DNA of 64,000 nucleotides from JAHRAW01 sp965243285 (GCA_965243285.1 OZ251537.1:1922001-1986000), one strand, 5' to 3'; positions 36,603 to 46,569 are shown, counted from the first letter of the stretch. Program-made: numbers and translations. The notes: generated from the sequence alone by a model not told the origin.

Positions 36603-38024
36603 CTAAAAAAGGCGCAGGTATTCGCGCACTTCCCAGTCGGTGATGGCTTGGTGGTAGCGCTCCCATTCATCGGTTTTATACGCCAGATAGGAGCGGTGCA
36701 TGGCGTCGCCCATGGCGTGTTGGGCGAGATCGTCATCGCGCAGGGCGGCGATGGCTTCGAGCAAATTGCGCGGCAGCCGACGGGCGCCGGAATCGTTCAG
36801 TTGCGCATCGCTCATCACATACAAATCCTGGTTGAGCGGCTCGCCGGGGTGGCTGCGATTATCCATACCGTAGCTCATGGCGGCGATGGATAAACTAAAA
36901 CTCAAGTAGGGATTCATGCACATATCGGCGGCGCGATTTTCGATGCAAAAGCGACTTTGCGGCAAGCGCAACATGGCCGAGCGATTGTTCATGCCGTATG
37001 CCATGTGGGTCGGCGCCCAGGTGTATACGCCGCCCTCGAAGCCGCCGACTTTCGGCACCAAGCCGTTATAGGAATTGACCGTCGGGCAAGCCAGCGCGGT
37101 GTGCGCGGCGCCGTGGCGCAGCAATCCGCCGACCGCGTGATAGACGGATTCATGCCACTGCCCGCCCTCGCCCTCGAATAGATTTTTATCAGGGCTATGG
37201 ATGCGCCGCGCCGAGATATTCATGTGCGCGCCGGATCGCCAATCGCCGATGGTGGGCTTGGGCATGAAGGTGATGAAGATGCCGTGTTTTTTGGCCACCT
37301 CTTTTAGTAGCACGCGCAGGAAGATGAAGCGGTCGGCCATGTTCAACACATCGGTGTAGTGAAAGTCTAATTCGAACTGCGAGTAGCCGCCCTCGGCCAC
37401 CACATCGTGCAAATTCCAGCCCAATTCCTCGATAATGTCGATGAGTTCGCCGAGGAAAGGCATGGCATCCATGCTGTGTTCCGCGTCATAGCCGAAGGCC
37501 TGACGGCGCGGTCGCAAACCCTCGCCATGTGCCGGGTCGTTATCGAAGGCCTTGACCGGCTGGCCATCTTTCCAGCGCATGGCGATGAATTCCGGCTCGA
37601 TGCCGGCGTAAAAGGCGTAGCCGCTGGCGGCGGCCTCGCGGATGTTGCGCTTCAAGGCGCCGCGCGGGCATAAATTATAGGGCGCGTCTTGCCACCACAA
37701 ATCCGCCACCATCCAGGCGCAGGTTTTATCCCACGGGCAGATGGTCAGCGTGTCTAAATCCGGCAGCACGATTTGGTCGGCATCCGCCGGCCCCAACTCC
37801 GGCACGAAAGACACCGAATGCACCGCAAATTGCGGGCCTTTGCCCATGCACAGCAACTCGAAATCGCTGATGGGCACCGGTTTGGTTTTCGGCTGGCCGA
37901 GCAAATCTATCCAGCACGCCAGCACATATTTAACGCCGCCATCCAGCATTTTTTGATGGGCGGCGGCGACCGCATTTTTATCCGGCAGCGCTTGGGCGAG
38001 AGATTGAGGGGCGGGCAAAGTCAT
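36603..38024 (-). CDS. Glutamine synthetase family ligase, GlnT / gamma-glutamylmethylamide synthetase-like
   Basis: An ATP-dependent glutamate-amine ligase of 473 aa. Core motifs are the N-terminal beta-grasp VLACWIDLLGQPKTKPVP, ICPWDKTCAWMVADL, the metal-binding GIEPEF, HYTDVLNMADRFIFLR, the ATP-site MPKPTIGDWRSGAHMNIS and ENRAADMCMNPYLSFSLSIA. These fit the group often annotated as type III glutamate-ammonia ligase (GlnT), which also contains GmaS enzymes that condense glutamate with methylamine. It is not the classical GlnA; the usual adenylylation loop is not apparent. Which amine it uses cannot be settled from sequence: no methylamine oxidation genes are in the window. It is flanked on both sides by foldback elements and has no operon partner. 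Confidence 0.85.
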   Translation of the reverse strand: MTLPAPQSLAQALPDKNAVAAAHQKMLDGGVKYVLACWIDLLGQPKTKPVPISDFELLCMGKGPQFAVHSVSFVPELGPADADQIVLPDLDTLTICPWDKTCAWMVADLWWQDAPYNLCPRGALKRNIREAAASGYAFYAGIEPEFIAMRWKDGQPVKAFDNDPAHGEGLRPRRQAFGYDAEHSMDAMPFLGELIDIIEELGWNLHDVVAEGGYSQFELDFHYTDVLNMADRFIFLRVLLKEVAKKHGIFITFMPKPTIGDWRSGAHMNISARRIHSPDKNLFEGEGGQWHESVYHAVGGLLRHGAAHTALACPTVNSYNGLVPKVGGFEGGVYTWAPTHMAYGMNNRSAMLRLPQSRFCIENRAADMCMNPYLSFSLSIAAMSYGMDNRSHPGEPLNQDLYVMSDAQLNDSGARRLPRNLLEAIAALRDDDLAQHAMGDAMHRSYLAYKTDEWERYHQAITDWEVREYLRLF

Positions 38025-38141
38025 GGCGTGTTCCTGGTGGGTTAGTGGGTGGGTTAGTGGGTGGATTTGGGAGATTATACAACTGCACTAAGTGGCGCTC
38101 GAAAAAATGTACGCTGAGCGAATTTAACTAAACCTTTTTAT

Positions 38142-38723
38142 GGGATTTATAGTTCTAAATCTGCAGTTCGATGGGTGTTTTTTTGAGGTCAGCGGCTGAT
38201 TTAGGGGGTTGATTTTGACTTTGATGTTGTTTTTGGCTTTTGATCTTCACTCCCCCGCGTACATCATGAGGGAGAGTCAAAGCAGAGCCGCACCGACAGG
38301 CGTGGGCTGCTTCGGCGGGTAGCCAAAACTGGCATCTTTTTCGCCAGTTTTGGTGGGGGGACTGTTGCTTTTCGCTTTGGCTTTTGACTTGCTTTTGACT
38401 TGGCTGTTGGTTTTTACTTTCCCCTCATTTGGCTAATGGGTTGAAGATTTAAAGCCAAAAGCCAAAAGCCAAAAGCGAAAAGCCAAAAGCCAAAAGCCAA
38501 AAGCCAAAAGCCAAAAGCGAAAAGACCAACATCAACAGCCCCCCACCAAATCAGGCGATAAAACCGCCTGATTTGACTCCCCCAGAAAAAGCTAAGGTGG
38601 AGTCAAACGTTAACAGCCAAAGCAAAAGCCAAAGCAAAAGCAAAAAACAACCGCAGCCTCCCTAAATCAGCCGCTGACCGCAAAAACCGCCAATCGAACT
38701 GCAGATTTAGATGTATAAATCCC
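38142..38723. mobile_element. Foldback (MITE-like) element, copy 4, 582 bp
   Basis: The longest and clearest foldback copy. The left end GGGATTTATAGTTCTAAATC is followed by CTGCAGTTCGAT and then AGGTCAGCGGCTGATTTAGG. The right side carries the reverse complements CCTAAATCAGCCGCTGACC and ATCGAACTGCAG before the end at 38723. Internal stems include AAAACTGGC/GCCAGTTTT near 38330-38350 and AAATCAGGCG paired with CGCCTGATTT near 38550. The flanks CTTTTTAT and ATTTTTTT match at only 6 of 8 positions, so the duplication has decayed or the insertion is old. The right end is 15 bp from the icmF stop codon. Confidence 0.83.
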
Positions 38724-38738
38724 ATTTTTTTAGCGCCG

Positions 38739-41700
38739 CTACATATGGCGGCGATACTGGCCGCCGACTTGATAGAGCGCATCCGATAATTGGCCGAGGG
38801 AGCAGCAGCGCACGGCGTGCATGAGTTCGGCGAATACATTTTCATCATTGATGGCGGCTTGTTTGATTTTTTCCAAGGCGCGCGGGCTGGATTCGGAGTG
38901 GCGAGCGTGAAAGTCGCGCAGGCGATTGATTTGACTGCGTTTTTCTTCATCGCTGGAGCGCGCTAGGGGGATGTTGGGCGGTGCCGTGGCGGCCTCGGCG
39001 AGGAAGGTGTTGACGCCGATGATGGGCAGGCTGCCGTCGTGTTTGCGGTGTTCATAGCGCAATGATTCATCTTGAATTTTGCCGCGCTGATAGCCGCTTT
39101 CCATGGCTCCGAGCACGCCGCCGCGTTCGCATAGGCGCTCGAATTCCGCTAGCACCGCTTGTTCCACTAACTCGGTGAGTTGCTCGATGATAAAACTGCC
39201 TTGGTTGGGGTTATGGTTGAAGGCCAGTCCCCACTCGCGATTGATGATGAGTTGGATGGCGAGAGCGCGGCGCACCGATTCTTCCGTCGGCGTGGTGATG
39301 GCTTCGTCGAAGGCATTGGTGTGCAGGCTGTTGCAGTTATCGTATACCGCGATCAGCGCTTGTAGCGTGGTGCGGATGTCGTTGAAGTCGATTTGTTGGG
39401 AATGCAGCGAGCGCCCGGAAGTTTGAATGTGGTATTTGAGTTTTTGCGCGCGCTCGCCGGCGCCGTATTTTTCGCGCATGGCGATAGCCCAGATGCGTCG
39501 CGCCACGCGCCCGATGACGGTGTATTCCGCGTCCATGCCGTTGCTGAAAAAAAACGACAGGCTGGGCGCGAAATCATCCACCGCCATGCCGCGCGCCAAG
39601 TAACTTTCCACATAGGTAAAACCGTTGGCGAGGGTGTGCGCCAGTTGGGTGATGGGGTTGGCGCCGGCCTCGGCGATGTGGTAGCCGGAGATGGACACCG
39701 AATAAAAATTACGCACTTGGCGTTGAATAAAATAGGCTTGAATATCGCCCATTAATTTGAGCGAAAATTCGATGGAGAAAATGCAAGTGTTCTGCCCTTG
39801 ATCTTCTTTGAGGATGTCGGCTTGCACCGTGCCGCGCACCGCGCCGAGGGCCGCAGCCTCGATATCTTGACGCTCGGCGGCGTTCGGCGCGCGCTGATGT
39901 TGCGCAGCGTAGGCATCCACTTGTTGCTCGATGGCGACATTCAAAAACATCGCCAGGATGATGGGCGCGGGACCGTTGATGGTCATGGACACCGAGGTTT
40001 TCGGGTCGCATAAATCAAAGCCGTCATACAACGCGCGCAGGTCGTCTAAGGTGGCGATGGACACCCCGGAGTTGCCGATCTTGCCGTAAATATCCGGGCG
40101 CTCATCGGGGTCGCAGCCGTATAGGGTGACCGAATCGAAGGCCGTGGACAGCCGTTTCGCTTCGGCGTGCGCCGAGAGTTTTTTGAAGCGGCGGTTGGTG
40201 CGCGCGGCATCGCCTTCGCCGGCGAACATGCGCGTCGGGTGTTCGTTATCGCGCTTGAATGCAAACACGCCGGCGGTGTAGGGAAAGTGGCCGGGCAAGT
40301 TTTCCAACAACAACCATTGCAGCAAATCGCCGTGGTCGTGATAGGTGGGGGTGGCGACCTTGCGCACCTGGCTGCCGGACAGCGTGGTTACGGCAAGGTC
40401 GGCCGGGAGGTCTGGGGCGGATGTGTGCAGCGCGGATTTTTTTGATGCGGCAGCGGCATGTTTATGCTCATTTACATGTCCATCCACATGTATATGTTCA
40501 TCGATATGTTCATCGACATGCTCATCGATAGGCCCATCTACATGTTCATCTAGATCACCATCGCCATGAGAACTATCCGCCGCCGGCGCACCCCCATAGC
40601 GCGCTCGCAGCGCTGGCCAATTCGCCAGCAAGGCATGATTATCGGCGCTCAATTGTTGCTCGCGGCGGGCGATTAGCGGCGCTAAGGCGGCTGCCGAATC
40701 GCCGACTTCGGCGCTTTCCGCCATCAACATGGCACGGCTGGCGCGCAGTTGCTGGCGCTGGCGGGCGACCTCGGCCTGCGCTTTGGCGGCCGCCTTATAG
40801 GCGCGCAAAGTGGCCGCCACCTCGGACAAATAGCGCACCCGGGCGGCCGCAATCAACTTATTTTCATGCCTGGAACAGCGCCTCGAAATAGGCGCCAAAG
40901 CACCATCGCCCGGCGCCAGACCGAGCCCGGCTAAGGCCGCCGACACGCCGTGATAAAGCGCGGTTACGCCGTCATCGTTAAACTGCGAGGCGATAACGCC
41001 ATACACCGGCATGGCGGCGGCCAGTTGGTCGAAGGCGGCACGGTTGCGTTGCACTTGTTTGCAGACATCGCGATAGGCATCTTGGGCGCCGCGACGGTCG
41101 AATTTGTTGATGGCGATGAAATCGGCGAAGTCCAGCATGTCGATTTTTTCGAGTTGGCTCGCGGCGCCATATTCCGGGGTCATCACATACAGCGCGCAAT
41201 CGGCTACGGCGGCGATGCCGCTGTCGCCCTGGCCGATGCCCGGGGTTTCTAATATCACCACATCGAAGCCGGCCAGGCGACAGGCGCTGAGCATGGGCGC
41301 GATGGTCGGCGGCAGGCCGCCGGCGCCGGCGCAGCGAGTGGCCACCGAGCGCATGAAAATATGCGGCTGGGAAATCGCGTTCATGCGAATGCGGTCGCCG
41401 AGCAGGGCGCCGCCGCTTTTGCGGCGCGTCGGGTCTACGGCGATGAGGGCGATTTTTAGGCCTTCGCCGTGCTCTGAGCGCAAGCGCAAAATCAACTCAT
41501 CGGTGAGCGAAGATTTGCCGGCGCCGCCGGTGCCGGTGATGCCGAGCACTGGCGGCGATGGGCATAGCGCGGCGGCGGCGCTGAGCGCATGGCATGGCGC
41601 GGCGTGGTTTTCGAGGGCGCTCATCAGCCGCCCAAGGGCGCGATGGCAGCCGCTCGCCACCGCCGCCAAAGCCGCTGGGGTGGCGGCGTCGGCGCGCTGG

Positions 41701-42245
41701 GCTGTGGCGTCGGCATCGTCATACTGGGCGCGACATATGGCCATGGCATCTTCCATCATCCCGACCAAGCCCATGCTTTGGCCGTCTTGGGGGGAATAAA
41801 TGCGCGCCACGCCATAGGCTTCGAGGGCGGCGATTTCTGGCGCGATGATGACGCCGCCGCCGCCGGCGAAAATGCGGATGCGCGCGCCGCCGCGACGCCG
41901 CAATTCATCCACCATATATTTAAGGTATTCCACATGCCCGCCTTGATAGGAACTGACGGCGATGCCGTCGGCGTCTTCTTGCAAGGCGGCGGTCACGATG
42001 TCCTGCACCGAGCGGTTGTGGCCGAGGTGGATGATTTCGGCGCCGAGGGCTTGCAACACGCGGCGCACGATGTTGATGGCGGCGTCATGGCCATCGAACA
42101 AACTGGCGGCGGTGATAAAACGCAGCGGCGGGGAGGCGGCTGGCGGCGGCGGGTGGTTTTCGGCGCTGGCGGCGCTGGCGTGGGGTGCGGTGGCAGCGTC
42201 GGCTGCTTGGGGGGGCGACGGCCGGGGGTGGTTGAATTTACTCAT
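38739..42245 (-). CDS. icmF: Fused isobutyryl-CoA mutase (B12 domain - G-protein chaperone - mutase)
   Basis: Adenosylcobalamin enzyme interconverting isobutyryl-CoA and butyryl-CoA (some members also act on pivalyl-CoA), in the cytoplasm. Of 1,168 aa, residues ~41-175 are the cobalamin domain (FDGHDAAINIVRRVL, SSYQGGH). From ~235 comes a MeaB-type G domain (GITGTGGAGKSSL, VDPTRRKSGGALLGDRIRM, INKFD). From ~632 the TIM-barrel mutase begins with LLLENLPGHFPYTAGVFAF, the IcmF form rather than the methylmalonyl-CoA mutase form. Between G and mutase domains, at about residues 562-596, is a His/Asp/Glu-rich linker (EHVDEHIDEHIHVDGHVNEH) from a DNA micro-repeat. An upstream in-frame start would add 25 residues; ATG 42245 is chosen. 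The N-terminus is Pro/Ala-rich. The context suggests branched-chain or acyl-CoA catabolism. Confidence 0.92.
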   Translation of the reverse strand: MSKFNHPRPSPPQAADAATAPHASAASAENHPPPPAASPPLRFITAASLFDGHDAAINIVRRVLQALGAEIIHLGHNRSVQDIVTAALQEDADGIAVSSYQGGHVEYLKYMVDELRRRGGARIRIFAGGGGVIIAPEIAALEAYGVARIYSPQDGQSMGLVGMMEDAMAICRAQYDDADATAQRADAATPAALAAVASGCHRALGRLMSALENHAAPCHALSAAAALCPSPPVLGITGTGGAGKSSLTDELILRLRSEHGEGLKIALIAVDPTRRKSGGALLGDRIRMNAISQPHIFMRSVATRCAGAGGLPPTIAPMLSACRLAGFDVVILETPGIGQGDSGIAAVADCALYVMTPEYGAASQLEKIDMLDFADFIAINKFDRRGAQDAYRDVCKQVQRNRAAFDQLAAAMPVYGVIASQFNDDGVTALYHGVSAALAGLGLAPGDGALAPISRRCSRHENKLIAAARVRYLSEVAATLRAYKAAAKAQAEVARQRQQLRASRAMLMAESAEVGDSAAALAPLIARREQQLSADNHALLANWPALRARYGGAPAADSSHGDGDLDEHVDGPIDEHVDEHIDEHIHVDGHVNEHKHAAAASKKSALHTSAPDLPADLAVTTLSGSQVRKVATPTYHDHGDLLQWLLLENLPGHFPYTAGVFAFKRDNEHPTRMFAGEGDAARTNRRFKKLSAHAEAKRLSTAFDSVTLYGCDPDERPDIYGKIGNSGVSIATLDDLRALYDGFDLCDPKTSVSMTINGPAPIILAMFLNVAIEQQVDAYAAQHQRAPNAAERQDIEAAALGAVRGTVQADILKEDQGQNTCIFSIEFSLKLMGDIQAYFIQRQVRNFYSVSISGYHIAEAGANPITQLAHTLANGFTYVESYLARGMAVDDFAPSLSFFFSNGMDAEYTVIGRVARRIWAIAMREKYGAGERAQKLKYHIQTSGRSLHSQQIDFNDIRTTLQALIAVYDNCNSLHTNAFDEAITTPTEESVRRALAIQLIINREWGLAFNHNPNQGSFIIEQLTELVEQAVLAEFERLCERGGVLGAMESGYQRGKIQDESLRYEHRKHDGSLPIIGVNTFLAEAATAPPNIPLARSSDEEKRSQINRLRDFHARHSESSPRALEKIKQAAINDENVFAELMHAVRCCSLGQLSDALYQVGGQYRRHM
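40458..40560 (-). repeat. In-frame micro-repeat coding a His/Asp-rich linker in icmF
   Basis: The plus strand shows repeated CAT-GTYCATC and ATGTTCATCGAT units. On the coding strand this yields alternating Asp-Glu-His-(Val/Ile) residues. Dense His and acidic residues could bind divalent metals, as His-rich tails of nickel or cobalt chaperones do, but they could equally be repeat drift. The linker joins the G domain to the mutase domain. Confidence 0.75.
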
Positions 42246-42350
42246 CGACTGGGCCAGGCGGGGTAGGGCAAAAGTATAACGCGTCTCGGTTTTCTCGCCG
42301 GTGTAGGCGGTGGCCAGCACGCCTGGCTAACGGCGCGATGCATTGCTGGA

Positions 42351-43259
42351 TTAATCGCCGGATGCATCGCTGGATGAATTGTCGGGGGCATCGTCGGGGG
42401 CATCGTCGGATGCATCGTCGGATGAATTGTCGGATGCATGGTCGGATGAATCGCCGGCGAGTTGTTGCGCGGCCTCGAGTTGTGGTAGTGCGCCGATGTC
42501 GAGCCAACGACCATGGTGAATTTCGGCGCTGGCGAGGCCGTGGGCGATGGCGTGGTCGAGCACCGGGCGCAACGGGAAGCGCCCGATGTCGAGGTTCTCG
42601 AAAACCTGGCGGCGGAAGCAGCCGATGCCGCTGTAAGTCCAGCAGGGGCGGCCGGCGGTGGCGGGAATCAGCCGGGCATGGGATTCGCCGCCGGGCCGCG
42701 AGTCGCCCAAAATTGGCGCCGCGATGGGCGCTTCGACTTCGCTAGGCGCTTTGCCATCGGCATGGGGTTCGCCGTCGGCATGGGATTCGCCGCTGGATAT
42801 CTCCGCCGCCGCCGGCTCCGCCGTCAAGCCGAAGTCGCCATGCGGGTGATGGGGCGGGTTGGGCGCTAGCACCAAATGCATAGCGTACGGCGGCGGCACG
42901 GTCAAGGCGGCGTAGTTGAAATCGGTGAAAATATCGCCGTTTATGACGATGAACGGGTCGCTTGCAAGCAACGCCAGCGCCTGGGTGATGCCGCCGCCGG
43001 TCTCTAACGCCCGCGCGCCTTCATCGGAGTAGCGGATGCGCAGCCCGAAGCGCCGCCCATCGCCCACCTGCTGGCGAATTTGCTGGCCCAACCACGACAG
43101 GTTTATGACCACCCGCCGAAAACCTTGCGTTTTGAGGCGGTCGAGATGATGTTCTAACACCGATTTGCCGCCGAGCGGCAACAACGGCTTCGGTATGGCG
43201 TCGGTCAACGGCCGCAAGCGCCGCCCCCGCCCGGCCGCTAAAATTAAAACATCGAGCAT
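42351..43259 (-). CDS. murU: NTP-transferase family nucleotidyltransferase, MurU-like
   Basis: A sugar-1-phosphate nucleotidyltransferase with the signature MLDVLILAAGRGRRLRPLT right at ATG 43259 and IPKPLLPLGGKSVLEHHLDRL. Further motifs are DEGARALETGGGI, the metal-site NGDIFTDF, TYSGIGCFRRQVF and HHGRWLDIGALPQLEAA. The short core and these motifs match MurNAc-1-phosphate uridylyltransferase (MurU) of the peptidoglycan recycling bypass; an NDP-mannose-type enzyme is a less likely alternative. Two expansions are odd: an insert of about 55 residues (AEISSGESHADGEPHADGK...) at residues ~148-200, and a C-terminal acidic tail of SSDxASDD units from a tandem repeat at 42352-42460. A GTG at 43280 could add seven residues. 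Stop is about 105 bp upstream of icmF. Confidence 0.8.
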   Translation of the reverse strand: MLDVLILAAGRGRRLRPLTDAIPKPLLPLGGKSVLEHHLDRLKTQGFRRVVINLSWLGQQIRQQVGDGRRFGLRIRYSDEGARALETGGGITQALALLASDPFIVINGDIFTDFNYAALTVPPPYAMHLVLAPNPPHHPHGDFGLTAEPAAAEISSGESHADGEPHADGKAPSEVEAPIAAPILGDSRPGGESHARLIPATAGRPCWTYSGIGCFRRQVFENLDIGRFPLRPVLDHAIAHGLASAEIHHGRWLDIGALPQLEAAQQLAGDSSDHASDNSSDDASDDAPDDAPDNSSSDASGD

Positions 43260-43313
43260 GGCGAAATAATTTTCATCCACAGCGCTGTGGCATAACGGCT
43301 AAGAAAAATAATG

Positions 43314-43663
43314 GGGATTTATAGTCCTAAATCCTCATTATTTGGTTGCTATTTGGTGGGGGGCCTTTTGATTTGGTTTTTTGCTTTTTGCTTTTGCCTT
43401 TAAATCTTCAACTCATTAGCCCAAATGAGGGACTATGTAAAAAACCAAAAGCCAAGTCAAAAGTTAAATCAAAAGCCAACATCAACAGCAACAGCAACAG
43501 CAACAGCAACATCAAAATCAAAATCAAAATCAAAATCAAACGCACCCCCACCAAAACTGGCGATGAAGCCGCAAGTTTTGACTTATTCCGCATTAAAGCG
43601 AGGGGAGGTAAAGCGTAACAGCCAAAGCCAAACCCACCGTGCAGATTTAGATATATAACTCCG
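43314..43663. mobile_element. Foldback (MITE-like) element, copy 5, 350 bp
   Basis: Left end GGGATTTATAGTCCTAAATC (from 43314) and right end GATTTAGATATATAACTCCG (to 43663, last base changed). The interior has a CAACAG/CAAAAT tract (43470-43540) and a stem between AAAACTGGCG and the imperfect GCAAGTTTT (43555-43578). Flanking bases AAATAATG and GCAATTTT do not match, so the duplication is lost. It ends eight bases before the stop codon of the broken methyltransferase and lies between it and the murU-like gene. Confidence 0.8.
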
Positions 43664-43671
43664 GCAATTTT

Positions 43672-44852
43672 TTAGCGTGCTTTACGCGTGTCATCCGCAT
43701 GCGTGAATTGGATTTGTTTGGGCATGATTCTGCCGGTCAACGGGTGCGCGAGTTCGGGTAGTCTGGGTTCTATGCCGGCGAAGTATTCTTCTATCGACCA
43801 GAAAATTAATCGACGCCATTCGCTGGCGCCGCCGGCTAGGGTATAGACGCCGGCATCGGTGATGGCTTGTGCCATGCTGGGGGTGATTTTTTGTTTATTT
43901 AAGGTGATAAACAAGCCCACCGACACTTTGCCGCCGGCAATTTGCGACAGCAGCGCCCGATAGGCATCGGGCGCGAAGCCGCCGCCCTTGACTTGCGTGA
44001 TAACCAGGCCGTCCTCTGCCGTGCCGTCTGTCATGGGTTTTACCAGCAAGATGCCACGTCCGTCGACGCCGCCATCGGCGCCCGGTTTGGCATTCGGCAG
44101 CATGCCGGGCAGGCAAGAAACCGCCCATTGCTCGAACTCGAAGTGGTTATCATGGGCGAGATCTCGCGCGCTGGAGAAATCCGTGGGCATGCCTTGTATT
44201 TCGATGTCCGCCGCATTTTTTAATCGAATGGCGCACACCTGGCGGATGGTGTAGGTGGATACATCGATGCCGATGAAGCGGCGCTTAAAATTAAGGCTGG
44301 CTTGCGCGGTGGTGCCACAGCCAGCGAAAGGATCTAAAACCAGGTCGCCCGGGTTGGAAGATGCTTGGATGATGCGATTTAATAAGGCCAGGGGTTTTTG
44401 CGTCGGATAGCCGTTGCGTTCGTGCTTGATTCTTCCCACGGGTGAAAATTTTGTCCACCAACTCTCAGGAATTTTGCCCCGATCTTTATAGGCTTGCACA
44501 TTATCTTTATTGAGTTTTCCGCCGATGCCGGTGGTTTTGTTGGGGTCGCTGTGTTGCGTGGATAATGCGGTATACGGCACCCGTACGCTATCGGGGTTGA
44601 AAGTCCACTGCCCGCTTTTGCTATAAAACAACAGTGCCAAGTGTCTTCGAAGGCAATAAACTGCGCGCGTTCATCCAAATCCCGCCGGCGCAGATCTTTT
44701 TTGAACAGCACCGAATAGTCGACCTTAGAATTAAACGGCGGGTCGAGATAGATTAAGTCTACTTGATTGCCGGAATCGACGAAAGCCGTCATCACTTCTA
44801 AACAATCGCCTAGATAAAGCGTGTTCGGGCGGAAGGTGTAGGGGTTTTTCAT
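43672..44852 (-). pseudogene. DNA methyltransferase-nuclease fusion, internal deletion plus frameshift (paralogue A)
   Basis: The 5' part (ATG 44852) encodes MKNPYTFRPNTLYLGDCLEV and motif IV LIYLDPPFNSKVDY, then FEDTW. There the frame shifts near 44640 and the text jumps to LLFYSKSGQWTFNPDSVRV. Compared with paralogue B (50553-52089), roughly 130 codons are missing, covering the region of methyltransferase motifs V-VIII. The 3' part retains NGYPTQKPLALLNRII, motif I VLDPFAGCGTTAQA and FIGIDVSTYT, then a C-terminal nuclease-like domain with GADGGVDGRG and ITQVKGG (a PD-(D/E)xK pattern with QxK, as in Mrr-type enzymes). Motif order IV before I indicates a beta-class N6-adenine or N4-cytosine methylase. 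The gene cannot make an active methylase. Confidence 0.82.
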
Positions 44853-44907
44853 GGAATGGCGGGCCTCGATAGGGCTTAAGGCGGGCGATGGGCAAGACGG
44901 CGGCGGC

Positions 44908-46569
44908 TTACAATTTCGCCGCCAATGCGCGCAATTTGTATTTTTGCACTTTGCCGGTGGAGGTTTTGGGCAGCTCGCCGAACACTACGGCGGTGGGCGC
45001 TTTGAAGTGGGCGAGGTTGTCTCGGCAGTGCGCCATGACATCGCGTTCGCTGAGGGTGGCGCCTGCGGCGACGCACACGAAGGCGCACGGGGTTTCGCCC
45101 CAGCGGGGGTGCGGGCGGGCGACCACGGCGGCATCGGCGATTTGCGGGTGGGCGTACAGGCAATCTTCGATTTCGATGGAGGAAATATTCTCGCCGCCGG
45201 AGATGATGATGTCTTTGGCGCGATCTTTGAGTTGCAGGTAGCCGTCGGCGTGCAGTACGCCCAGGTCGCCGGAATGAAACCAGCCGTCGGCGAAGGCGGC
45301 GACGGTGGCGGCGGGGTTTTTCAGGTAGCCTTTCATCACGATGTTGCCGCGAAACATGGTCTCGCCCATGGTGACGCCATCGCGCGCCACCGCCGTCATG
45401 CGCTGCGGGTGCATGACCTCCAACCCTTCGAGGGCGTGATAGCGCACCCCTTGGCGCGCGTTTTTTTCCGCTTTTTGCTCTGCGGGCAGTTCGTCCCAGC
45501 GCGTATTCCAGGCGCAGATTACCGCCGGGCCATAGGTTTCGGTCAAGCCGTATACATGGGTGACGCAAAATCCTTGGGCTTCCATGGCCGCTAACACCGC
45601 GGCCGGCGGCGGGGCGGCGGCGGTCATCATATTCACCGGTGCAGCGCCAGCGGCCGGCGACCAACCGCCGCGTTCGCCCTCGGTGGCGTTTATCAACATG
45701 TTCATAATCACCGGGGCGCCGCAAAAATGGGTGATGTCATGGGCGGCGATGGCGTGGTAGATGCGCGTGGCGTCAATCTGCCGCAGGCACACATTAACCC
45801 CGCCCACGGCCGCCAGCGACCACGGAAAACACCAGCCGTTGCAGTGGAACATGGGCAGCGTCCATAGATACACCGGGCGGCGCGGCAGATGCCAGCCGAC
45901 GATGTTGCTCATGGCGTTTAAGTACGCGCCGCGATGGTGATAGACCACGCCCTTGGGATTGCCGGTGGTGCCTGAGGTGTAGTTCAGCGAAATCGCGTCC
46001 CACTCATCGGCCGGCCAATCCCAGGCATGTTGCGGGTCGCCGCTGGCGAGAAAATCGGCGTAGGTGATAGCGCCTAATCGCGTCTCGAAGCCGGCGGTTT
46101 CGATGTCGATGACCGACGGCAGCGGCGTCGATGGGGTGCCGTCGGCGGCGGATTTTTTCGCCATGTCTGCCATTTTCGCCAAGGCGGCGCGCGCCAAATC
46201 GGCCAATTCGCCATCCACCAACAGCACCCGCGCCTCGCTGTGGGTGAGGATGAAGGCGATGGCGGCGGCGTCCAAGCGGGTGTTGATGGCACACAACACG
46301 GCGCCGGCCATGGGCACGCCAAAATGGCATTCATAGGCCGCCTGGGAATTCGGCGCTAACACCGCCACGGTGTGATTTTTGACAGCGCGACGCGCCAACG
46401 CCGAGGCTAAGCGGCAGCAGCGGCGGTAAATTTGCGCCCAAGTTATGCGCGTGTCGCCATCGATGACCGCCACCTGCTCGGGGTATACCGTCGCGGCGCG
46501 TTCGAGGAAGCCCAACGGCGTCAACGCGACATGATTGGCGGCGTTTTTATCGAGGTCGCGTTCGTACAT
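44908..46569 (-). CDS. AMP-forming acyl-CoA synthetase (possibly DmdB-like)
   Basis: A 553-aa adenylate-forming ligase that activates a carboxylic acid to acyl-CoA through an acyl-AMP. Motifs are the ATP loop YTSGTTGNPKGVVYHH (A3), YGLTETYGP (A5), GWFHSGDLGVLHADGYLQLKDR (A7-A8), ISGGENISSIEIE and the C-terminal catalytic Lys in PKTSTGKVQKYKLR. The opening MYERDLDKNAANHVALTPLGFLERAA fits the medium-chain/methylmercaptopropionate-CoA ligase group (DmdB), but the substrate is not fixed by sequence. ATG 46569 places the start at MYERDL; an upstream in-frame start at 46602 would add 11 residues. It lies downstream of the Ldh2-type dehydrogenase, same strand, with a 26-bp palindrome in between that may be an operator. 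Confidence 0.88.
   Translation of the reverse strand: MYERDLDKNAANHVALTPLGFLERAATVYPEQVAVIDGDTRITWAQIYRRCCRLASALARRAVKNHTVAVLAPNSQAAYECHFGVPMAGAVLCAINTRLDAAAIAFILTHSEARVLLVDGELADLARAALAKMADMAKKSAADGTPSTPLPSVIDIETAGFETRLGAITYADFLASGDPQHAWDWPADEWDAISLNYTSGTTGNPKGVVYHHRGAYLNAMSNIVGWHLPRRPVYLWTLPMFHCNGWCFPWSLAAVGGVNVCLRQIDATRIYHAIAAHDITHFCGAPVIMNMLINATEGERGGWSPAAGAAPVNMMTAAAPPPAAVLAAMEAQGFCVTHVYGLTETYGPAVICAWNTRWDELPAEQKAEKNARQGVRYHALEGLEVMHPQRMTAVARDGVTMGETMFRGNIVMKGYLKNPAATVAAFADGWFHSGDLGVLHADGYLQLKDRAKDIIISGGENISSIEIEDCLYAHPQIADAAVVARPHPRWGETPCAFVCVAAGATLSERDVMAHCRDNLAHFKAPTAVVFGELPKTSTGKVQKYKLRALAAKL

Noticed and set aside
41104..42266. Long plus-strand frames opposite icmF
   Set aside because: They are antisense to the conserved G and B12 domains and show low-complexity composition typical of GC-rich shadow frames.
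42238..42514. Minus-strand frame with MHPTIHPTMHPTMPP repeats
   Set aside because: It is the out-of-frame reading of the SSDxASDD repeat tail of the murU-like gene; no start signal or family.
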